Below, in pieces: positions 14,817-19,946 of a DNA stretch of 19,946 nt (the stretch's first letter is position 1; every line of letters starts with the position of its first letter). The notes below the pieces were generated by a model. That model did not search any database, was not told the DNA's origin, and saw only the letters and a program-made list of their open reading frames with translations. Origin of the DNA: Burkholderiales bacterium (lineage in GTDB: Bacteria > Pseudomonadota > Gammaproteobacteria > Burkholderiales > Thiobacillaceae); the NCBI GenBank assembly GCA_005793645.1, contig SXRG01000108.1, positions 1 through 19,946 of the forward strand, written 5' to 3'. Both the position numbers and the translations under genes were made by a program.

Positions 14817-16265
14817 TTAGTGTGCTTCGGAGTTAATGACCTCAGCCGGGCGGGTTTCACCCTTACCGATTGTCAAGAGATCCCAGACCAGCAGGACATA
14901 GCCCAGCAGGAAGCCGTAGCCAGAAATCTGGCGCCAGTTCATGGCCTGCGTGAACCACGGATGACCCTGGGCGGCGAAGTAACCCATCCAAGTCGAACCC
15001 TCAATAGCGCGTTCAATCTGCGATTGCTCGTAACCTGCAATCAACAACGCCATCGTCATGCCAATCATGCCGATCCACAGCAAGGCCATGCCCCACTTCC
15101 ACTTCCAGCCATTGCCTGGCAGATTACCACTCATCCACACATTGCCGCGCGATTTCTGGGCAGCGAGGTAGAAGAAGCCAATCACAGCGGTCGAGTAAGC
15201 GCCAAAGAAGGCCAGGTGGCCGTGCGAAGCGCTCCACTGAGTACCATGGGTGTACAGATTAATCTGCGGCAGGGTATGCATGAAACCAAACACGCCCGCA
15301 CCGAAGAAGTTACCTGCAGCCTGACTAATGGTCCAGCCGAGGGCCGGGTGATTACTGTTCTTCATCCGATGTACGCCGGAGTCAAACAAGGCATGCACCA
15401 CCATAGCAACCAGTGGAACCGGTTCAAGTGCAGAGAAGAAACCACCGATGGTCAGCCAATATTCCGGCGTACCAATCCAGAAGTAGTGGTGACCCAGACC
15501 CAGGATGCCGGAACCAAACATGAGGGCAACCTCAATGTACAGCCAGGTTTCCACGATCTTGCGGCGCACGCCCATGGTCTCAATCAGCATGTAGGCCATG
15601 ATGCAGCCAACCAGCACTTCCCAGGTCGCCTCAACCCACAGGTGAATCACCCACCACCACCAGAACTGGTCCATGGAGATGTTCGGGGTGTAAGTCATAC
15701 CCGCCAGATACAGACCGGCCAAGGCCATCAAGTCCAACACCAGAACACCCGCAATACCGGTGTAACGCCCCTTGGAAAAGGTAGCTACCACATTAAAGAA
15801 GAAGACCAGCATGGAGACAACGATACCGATATCGGCCCAACGCGGCGCCTCAATGTACTCGCGACCTTCGTTGATAAACCAGATCGTGCTCATCTCGCCG
15901 GGGCCAACCTGCACCAGCAAGTAAACCAACACGACCACGACGACCGCCGCAGTCAACACCCAGAAGATCAGGTTTCCAAGTCCCAGGCCCACAACGGGAT
16001 GCTTGGCCTCATCTTCGAGCATGAAATACACGCCGCCGATAAAGCCATAGAGCAGCCACACCACCAGTGCATTGACATGCAGAGTCCGGTTAACAGAGAA
16101 ATCCACGACACCGAACAAGAAGTCCGGCATGAGGAACTGCAAGCCGGCCAGTAGGCCGAACAAGATTTGCGCACCAAACAGGGCCAGTGAAACGATGAGG
16201 TATTTCAACCCCAGTTTCTGGCCGCCATTCAGGTTTGCCGTACTAAAAACGCCCAAGGCACTCAT
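14817..16265 (-). CDS. norB: NorB, catalytic subunit of cytochrome c nitric oxide reductase
   Basis: NorB reduces 2 NO to N2O at a heme b3-FeB centre in the inner membrane. The 482 residues have about 12 helices. All ligands are visible: His63 (RTLHVNALV) and His350 for heme b, His348 for heme b3 (WSASHGHLAFF), and FeB ligands His208 (WVIHLWVEATWE), His259 and His260 (GLGHHYFW), with Glu212 beside the site. There is no N-terminal quinol-oxidase extension, so this is the cytochrome c-dependent type, consistent with norC just upstream. AGGAGG precedes the ATG. It is the last gene of the leftward nor operon; norD and norQ are not in the window on this side. Confidence 0.97.
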   Translation of the reverse strand: MSALGVFSTANLNGGQKLGLKYLIVSLALFGAQILFGLLAGLQFLMPDFLFGVVDFSVNRTLHVNALVVWLLYGFIGGVYFMLEDEAKHPVVGLGLGNLIFWVLTAAVVVVVLVYLLVQVGPGEMSTIWFINEGREYIEAPRWADIGIVVSMLVFFFNVVATFSKGRYTGIAGVLVLDLMALAGLYLAGMTYTPNISMDQFWWWWVIHLWVEATWEVLVGCIMAYMLIETMGVRRKIVETWLYIEVALMFGSGILGLGHHYFWIGTPEYWLTIGGFFSALEPVPLVAMVVHALFDSGVHRMKNSNHPALGWTISQAAGNFFGAGVFGFMHTLPQINLYTHGTQWSASHGHLAFFGAYSTAVIGFFYLAAQKSRGNVWMSGNLPGNGWKWKWGMALLWIGMIGMTMALLIAGYEQSQIERAIEGSTWMGYFAAQGHPWFTQAMNWRQISGYGFLLGYVLLVWDLLTIGKGETRPAEVINSEAH

Positions 16266-16280
16266 GTTATTGCCTCCTTA

Positions 16281-16925
16281 TTATGGTTGAGCTGCAGCCG
16301 CCGGAGCGGTCGCAGCAGGAACAGCCGCCGGTGCATCCGACTGATCCAAAGGCTTAAAGTTGTGGGGGAAGCCCATCGTATTGATCGCGCTCATCCACTT
16401 CAGGAAGGCAACGGTCGCCTTGGCCTCTTCTTCAGTGATGCCTAGGTTGGGCATGCGGCGGCCGATGCTGTTATGCAGCTTGTCGGTCGGGTTCATCAAG
16501 AAGGCCACCATATCGGCTTCACGCGTCTCCTTAGAGCCCCACGCCGGGTCCAGCCAGGCCTTGGTCAGATCCGGCGCATAGTAGGCACCGTTGCCCAACA
16601 AGGTATGGCATTCCATGCAGTTTTTGGCTTGCGTGGTCAGCTTGCCCTTGGAAACGAGGGCCTCAGCCTCCGCTTCGGTCAGCATCTTGCCGAACAGCGG
16701 TTCATCCTGGCCGATAACCGGCAGGTAACGATGCTTGGCTTCGTTGTATTGATAATCGATGCGCTTATTGATCACCGAAAAGCCGGGCACATTGGTACCG
16801 CCCGCCTTAATGTACGGTAGCGTATCAAAGGTGAGGTAGATCAAGAAAATGAATGAGACGCCTGTTACCCAGATGGCCGATTTACGCCACAGGGATTCAG
16901 ATGCCCACCATGCAGTTTGGCTCAT
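16281..16925 (-). CDS. norC: NorC, membrane-anchored cytochrome c subunit (extended form)
   Basis: NorC passes electrons to NorB. An N-terminal anchor helix (about 17-37) is followed by a periplasmic domain with one c-type heme site, CMECH at 103-107. Met158 in the RRMPN segment is the likely axial ligand. At 214 residues it is much longer than the usual ~150. About 45 extra residues lie between the anchor and the heme site, and an Ala/Pro-rich tail ends the protein. The core LLGNGAYYAPDL and AFLKWMSAINT resemble standard NorC. The ribosome site is a good AGGAGG. norB starts 15 nt downstream. Confidence 0.95.
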   Translation of the reverse strand: MSQTAWWASESLWRKSAIWVTGVSFIFLIYLTFDTLPYIKAGGTNVPGFSVINKRIDYQYNEAKHRYLPVIGQDEPLFGKMLTEAEAEALVSKGKLTTQAKNCMECHTLLGNGAYYAPDLTKAWLDPAWGSKETREADMVAFLMNPTDKLHNSIGRRMPNLGITEEEAKATVAFLKWMSAINTMGFPHNFKPLDQSDAPAAVPAATAPAAAAQP

Positions 16926-16960
16926 AGCGAAGCCTCCTATTTAAGGTTGTTACAGTGGGG

Positions 16961-17323
16961 TTAGGAACGAACGAACGAGGGATTACCTTCATCGTGCGGC
17001 TTATGCCCATCGACCGATTCCTGGTCATGGGTGGCCACGCAAAGATGCCAGACCCCATGTGGGGCCACAAAATAACCGAGGAGCATGAGCCCCACGATGA
17101 AGGTCCAGAAAGTGTCGTTGAACAGGTTCGCGGCCTGGGCCAGCGTGTAAACGGACACCGATAATCCAAAATAAGCCAGATAGGCCAGCGGCATCAAGCG
17201 AGGACGCTGACGCAAACGCGAATACGCAAACAGCAAAGCATAGGTAGCGCCCGTCAGAATCACCATGGCGGCCGAAAAAAACACGGTAAAAAAGTTGGCC
17301 AGCGCGACAGGTTCAACGATCAT
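16961..17323 (-). CDS. Small three-helix membrane protein, first gene of the nor operon
   Basis: I do not recognise this 120-residue protein as a named family. It has three hydrophobic stretches (about 5-30, 44-64 and 70-92), a basic loop after the first (RLRQRPRL), and a polar, His-rich C-terminus (APHGVWHLCVATHDQE). It lies 35 nt upstream of norC, has a good AAGGAG ribosome site, and is the first gene after the nor promoter. Size and topology differ from NorE (a larger COX III-like protein) and NorF (about 75 aa). It may help NorCB assembly, heme insertion or NO tolerance, but this rests only on position. Confidence 0.72.
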   Translation of the reverse strand: MIVEPVALANFFTVFFSAAMVILTGATYALLFAYSRLRQRPRLMPLAYLAYFGLSVSVYTLAQAANLFNDTFWTFIVGLMLLGYFVAPHGVWHLCVATHDQESVDGHKPHDEGNPSFVRS

Positions 17324-17353
17324 GAAGCTCTCCTTGGTAAGTTTGCGGGACGC

Positions 17354-17359
17354 ATAGTG
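17354..17359 (-). promoter_or_regulatory. Putative -10 of the nor promoter
   Basis: CACTAT on the minus strand is weak by itself. It lies where a class II activator site centred at 17388.5 would place the -10, predicting transcription from about 17347, 24 nt before the small membrane protein gene. Confidence 0.45.
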
Positions 17360-17381
17360 CCCGAATGGGGACGAATATTAT

Positions 17382-17395
17382 TTGATATAGATCAA
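17382..17395. promoter_or_regulatory. FNR/Anr/Dnr-type box serving the nor operon
   Basis: TTGATATAGATCAA is a perfect TTGAT-N4-ATCAA palindrome. Its centre is 41.5 nt from the predicted nor start at 17347, the class II activation position. Either an oxygen-sensing FNR-type or an NO-sensing Dnr/NnrR-type regulator could bind. Confidence 0.88.
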
Positions 17396-17417
17396 TTAAG
17401 CTACAGAGATCCATATA

Positions 17418-17431
17418 TTGACCTATGTCAA
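17418..17431. promoter_or_regulatory. FNR/Dnr-type box serving nirS
   Basis: TTGACCTATGTCAA is a perfect TTGAC-N4-GTCAA palindrome, 36 nt from the first box. Its centre (17424.5) is 41.5 nt before a start at 17466, which fits the -10-like CATATT at 17454-17459. The GTCAA half-site differs from classical FNR and may favour a Dnr/NnrR regulator. Confidence 0.82.
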
Positions 17432-17453
17432 GGTGAGCCCAAAAAAAGTTGGG

Positions 17454-17459
17454 CATATT
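17454..17459 (+). promoter_or_regulatory. Putative -10 of the nirS promoter
   Basis: CATATT lies at the distance expected from the activator box at 17418-17431, predicting transcription from about 17466 and a leader of about 65 nt before nirS. Confidence 0.5.
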
Positions 17460-17531
17460 TTACCGCACTCGCCACAAGGTCATTCTCGACGAGTTTGATT
17501 AACCCACAATCCACACGAAGGAGTTGTACTG

Positions 17532-19256
17532 ATGAAATCAAAATCCATGCTCACGAGCCTATTCATGCTGGCCGCCATTCCCTTGGCCATTTCAAGCGCA
17601 TTCGCTGCTGAGGCTGCCAAAGACCACAAGGCTTCTCCAGAGGCCAAGTATCTGGCAGGCGCAGGCGCAGGCGCGGGCAAACTGGAGATGTACCAATCCA
17701 CCGATCCCAATGGCCCGGCCATGACCAAAGCGGAGTTTGATGCGGGTCGCCAGCTTTATTTCGACCGCTGCGCCGGTTGCCACGGCGTGCTGCGCAAGGG
17801 CGCCACCGGCAAGGCCCTGCTACCCGGCCCGATGCAGAAGCTCGGCACCGACTCGCTCAAGGTACTCATCGGATACGGCACCGCAGGTGGCATGCCTGGC
17901 TTTGAAACCTCCAACGAGATGACCGCCGCCGAGGTGGACATGATGGCCCGCTACATCCAGCATCCGGCCCCCACCCCTCCTGAATGGGGCCTGAAAGAGA
18001 TGAAGGCCTCCTGGAAACTGCTGGTACCGGTGGACAAGCGCCCCACCAAGCAGATGAACAAGCTCAATCTGGACAACATCTTCTCGGTTACGCTGCGTGA
18101 CTCCGGCGAACTGGCCATCATTGACGGCGACAGCAAAAAGATCGTCACCATCCTGAAGACCGGCTTTGCCGTGCACATCACCCGCTTCTCCAAGTCCGGC
18201 CGCTACCTGTACACCACCGGTCGCGATGGTCTGATCAACCTGATTGACCTGTGGATGGAAACCCCGCAAACCGTGGCGACCATTCGCACCGGCTCCGACG
18301 CGCGTTCGATCGACACCTCCAAGTACAAGGGCTTTGAGGACAAGATCGCCATTGCTGGTTCCTACTGGCCGCCGGCCTATGTATTCATGGATGGCTTCAC
18401 CCTGGAGCCCAAGAAGGTCGTGTCCACCCGTGGCTACACCTACGACGAGCAGGAATATCACCCTGAGCCGCGCGTCGCGTCCATCGTGTCCTCGCACATC
18501 AAGCCCGAGTTCGTGGTTAACGTGAAGGAAACCGGCAAGATCCTGCTGGTGGACTACTCCGACCTGAAGAACCTGAAGACCACCGAAATCGAGGCCGAGC
18601 GTTTCCTGCATGACGGCGGATGGGATTCCTCCAAGCGCTACTTCATGGTGGCCGCAAACATGCGCAACACCGTGTCCGTGGTGGATACCAAGGCCGGCAA
18701 GCTGGCCGCCAATGTCAAGGTCGGTGTCAAGCCGCACCCGGGCCGTGGCGCCAACTGGAACGACAAGAAGTTTGGCCCGGTCTGGGCGACTGGTCACCTG
18801 GGCGACGAAACTGTAGCCGTGATCGGCACCGATCCGGACAAGCACAAGGCCAACGCCTGGAAGGTGGTGCGTAGCCTGAAGAACCACGGCAATGGTTCCC
18901 TGTTCATCAAGACCCATCCCAAGTCCAAGAACCTGTGGGTCGATGCCGCCCTGTCGCCAGAAACCGAACTGCGTCAGTCCGTGTCTGTGTTTGACCTCAA
19001 CAACCTGGATAAACCTGCTGTGGTCATGAACCTGGCCAAGGAAGCCGGTATTGCCGAAGGTCGTGTGACGCATCCCGAGTACAACAAGGCAGGCGACGAG
19101 GTCTGGTTCTCCGTCTGGGGCCCGAAGACCAAGGAATCGGCCATCGTGGTCATGGATGACAAGACCCGCAAGGTCAAGACCGTCATCAAGGACAAGCGTT
19201 TGGTCACCCCGACCGGCAAGTTCAACCTGTACAACACGGTACAAGACGTTTATTGA
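17532..19256 (+). CDS. nirS: NirS, cytochrome cd1 nitrite reductase
   Basis: This periplasmic homodimeric enzyme reduces nitrite to NO, the defining step of denitrification. The 574 residues begin with a Sec signal peptide (cleavage probably after AFA, near 25). A Gly/Ala linker follows, then the cytochrome c domain with CAGCH at 80-84 and a probable axial Met121 in GGMPGFE. The d1 eight-bladed propeller covers the rest. His215 (GFAVHITRFSKSGRY) matches the proximal heme d1 ligand, and His360 (FLHDGGWD) and His402 (KPHPGRGANW) match the two catalytic distal histidines. GAAGGAG precedes the ATG with suitable spacing. It is divergent from the nor operon and followed by nirC and nirF. Confidence 0.98.
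   Translation: MKSKSMLTSLFMLAAIPLAISSAFAAEAAKDHKASPEAKYLAGAGAGAGKLEMYQSTDPNGPAMTKAEFDAGRQLYFDRCAGCHGVLRKGATGKALLPGPMQKLGTDSLKVLIGYGTAGGMPGFETSNEMTAAEVDMMARYIQHPAPTPPEWGLKEMKASWKLLVPVDKRPTKQMNKLNLDNIFSVTLRDSGELAIIDGDSKKIVTILKTGFAVHITRFSKSGRYLYTTGRDGLINLIDLWMETPQTVATIRTGSDARSIDTSKYKGFEDKIAIAGSYWPPAYVFMDGFTLEPKKVVSTRGYTYDEQEYHPEPRVASIVSSHIKPEFVVNVKETGKILLVDYSDLKNLKTTEIEAERFLHDGGWDSSKRYFMVAANMRNTVSVVDTKAGKLAANVKVGVKPHPGRGANWNDKKFGPVWATGHLGDETVAVIGTDPDKHKANAWKVVRSLKNHGNGSLFIKTHPKSKNLWVDAALSPETELRQSVSVFDLNNLDKPAVVMNLAKEAGIAEGRVTHPEYNKAGDEVWFSVWGPKTKESAIVVMDDKTRKVKTVIKDKRLVTPTGKFNLYNTVQDVY
17655..17678 (+). repeat. Hexanucleotide tandem repeat in the nirS linker
   Basis: Four GCAGGC-type units (the last is GCGGGC) encode four Ala-Gly pairs between the signal peptide and the heme c domain. 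Slippage by whole units would keep the frame. Confidence 0.75.
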
Positions 19257-19272
19257 TTAGTCTTCCTCTCTT

Positions 19273-19299
19273 CCCGCTCCTTCAGGGAGCGGGTTTTTT
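19273..19299 (+). terminator. Terminator or attenuator after nirS
   Basis: An 8 bp GC-rich stem (19273-19280 with 19286-19293) with a 5 nt loop is followed by six Ts, 16 nt after the nirS stop. nirC lies only 50 nt further on, so it may set a high nirS to low maturation-gene ratio by partial read-through. Confidence 0.9.
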
Positions 19300-19349
19300 G
19301 CAGCGCCGCGTGCTACGCTGCAAAAAACCAACCTAAAAGGCAATCATGT

Positions 19350-19667
19350 ATGAGAGGAATGCTTTTTATTGGCGTGCTGACGGTGTTGCCATGGCAGGCC
19401 AATGCCGCGCCTGACACCACTCGACAGCAGGAACTCACTCGTTTCGTACGCCAGGAATGCGGTTTCTGTCATGGCATTCATCTCACCGGCGGACTAGGCT
19501 CGCCGCTGACCGCCGCCGCCCTGCGCGACAAACCCGCCGAGTCGATCGCTGCCGCCATCCGTTTTGGCATTCCCGGCACCGCTATGCCTGGTTGGGCACC
19601 CTTCCTGGATGAGGTAGATACCCGCTGGATCGTCGAAAAATTGCAACAGGGATTTCCGAAACAATGA
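19350..19667 (+). CDS. nirC: NirC-like cytochrome c55X
   Basis: This 105-residue periplasmic mono-heme cytochrome c has a signal peptide of about 20 residues (cleavage probably after ANA), CGFCH at about 37-41, and a likely axial methionine in PGTAMPGW. It matches the size and layout of NirC/cytochrome c55X of nir clusters, which supplies electrons to NirS or assists heme d1 maturation. The ATG at 19350 has AAGG about 9 nt upstream. The stop overlaps the nirF start (ATGA), so they are translationally coupled. Confidence 0.88.
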   Translation: MRGMLFIGVLTVLPWQANAAPDTTRQQELTRFVRQECGFCHGIHLTGGLGSPLTAAALRDKPAESIAAAIRFGIPGTAMPGWAPFLDEVDTRWIVEKLQQGFPKQ

Positions 19668-19946
19668 GACTGGCCACATTCCTTTTCGCATCGTCCGCCA
19701 TGTTGTCCGCCACGCTACTGCCCCTCCAGGCGCTGGCCGCCGAGCCCATATCCACCGGCGATCTCGGCCTGATCGTGGAACGCGCCAATGGTTCATTGCT
19801 GGAGGTCAACACCAGCCGCCACGCAATCCTGCGCCGCATTGAAGGCCTGGGCGACCTGTCACATGCTTCGATGGTATTTTCCCGCGATGAGCGCTACGCC
19901 TTTGTCTTTGGCCGCGACGGCGGGTTGACCAAGATTGACATGCTCA
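19664..19946 (+). CDS. nirF: NirF, heme d1 biosynthesis (partial, cut by window end)
   Basis: Ninety-four codons are visible before the window ends. A signal peptide (about 1-25, ending LQALAA) is followed by STGDLGLIVERANGSLLEV and GLGDLSHASMVFSRDERYAF, then FGRDGGLTKIDML. This agrees with NirF, a NirS-like propeller protein that acts late in heme d1 synthesis in the periplasm. It overlaps nirC by 4 nt. The homology to NirS and to NirN means NirN is a remote alternative, but the position after nirC and the wording of the motifs favour NirF. Confidence 0.9.
   Translation, partial: MRLATFLFASSAMLSATLLPLQALAAEPISTGDLGLIVERANGSLLEVNTSRHAILRRIEGLGDLSHASMVFSRDERYAFVFGRDGGLTKIDML

Noticed and set aside
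14820..16154. 444-codon open frame antisense to norB
   Set aside because: The His/Gln-rich composition is what the complement of a hydrophobic membrane gene yields; norB is certain.
17820..19244. 474-codon open frame antisense to nirS
   Set aside because: It is a shadow of nirS caused by codon bias; the Gly/His/Val-rich translation has no domain and the nirS reading is certain.
1..19946. CRISPR array, rRNA operon, complete transposase, prophage genes
   Set aside because: I found no regularly spaced repeats, no rRNA-like sequence and no recognisable transposase, integrase or phage structural gene.

Overview
The window looks like chromosomal DNA from a denitrifying betaproteobacterium. Three things suggest this: an EF-P of the Arg32 type, a csp/clpS/clpA neighbourhood, and a cytochrome cd1 nitrite reductase cluster beside a cytochrome c-dependent nitric oxide reductase cluster. 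No species is claimed. Nearly all the sequence is accounted for by about 21 genes, one of them a tRNA.

Layout. (1) 1-4230 is housekeeping: a cold-shock protein (minus strand) divergent from clpS-clpA, then efp, then a convergent H-NS-like nucleoid protein. A bidirectional terminator separates efp from the H-NS-like gene. (2) 4231-4634 is non-coding and holds a strong promoter for the H-NS-like gene and a ~130 bp element with imperfect inverted termini that looks like a MITE or dead insertion sequence. (3) 4635-9470 is a tightly overlapped six-gene chromate-resistance operon: chrB, chrA, an Fe/Mn superoxide dismutase (chrC-like), a rhodanese (chrE-like), a stand-alone ChrB C-terminal-domain protein, and an MFS transporter. 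(4) 9471-9823 is a scarred intergenic region. It holds what reads as the last dozen or so codons of guaA (GMP synthase) on the minus strand, an orphan GC-rich stem-loop and short direct repeats, and it ends at the tRNA-Ser(GGA) terminator. This suggests an integration site, and the chr operon may have been acquired. (5) 10034-14691 is envelope and glycan related: a VTT/DedA-like membrane protein and a GT39/83-type glycosyltransferase (plus strand), convergent with a GT2 polyprenyl-phosphate glycosyltransferase and a second GT83-type transferase (minus strand). (6) 14817-19946 is denitrification: a small membrane protein, norC and norB (minus strand), divergent from nirS, nirC (cytochrome c55X-like) and the start of nirF (plus strand). 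The divergent promoter carries two perfect FNR/Dnr-type palindromes. Each lies where it could activate one of the two operons from about -41.5.

How the genes fit together: NirS reduces nitrite to NO and NorCB reduces NO to N2O. NirC and NirF belong to the electron-transfer and heme d1 maturation side. The paired FNR/Dnr sites would switch on both steps together under low oxygen and NO, so toxic NO does not build up. In the chr operon, ChrB is the likely chromate-responsive regulator and ChrA the efflux pump. The SOD and rhodanese would deal with oxidative and thiol damage from chromate reduction.

Most interesting items: the guaA 3'-end remnant beside the chr operon, the inverted-repeat element upstream of chrB, the SOD with altered second-shell residues and an ATA codon where an ATG would be expected, and the paired operator arrangement between nor and nir.
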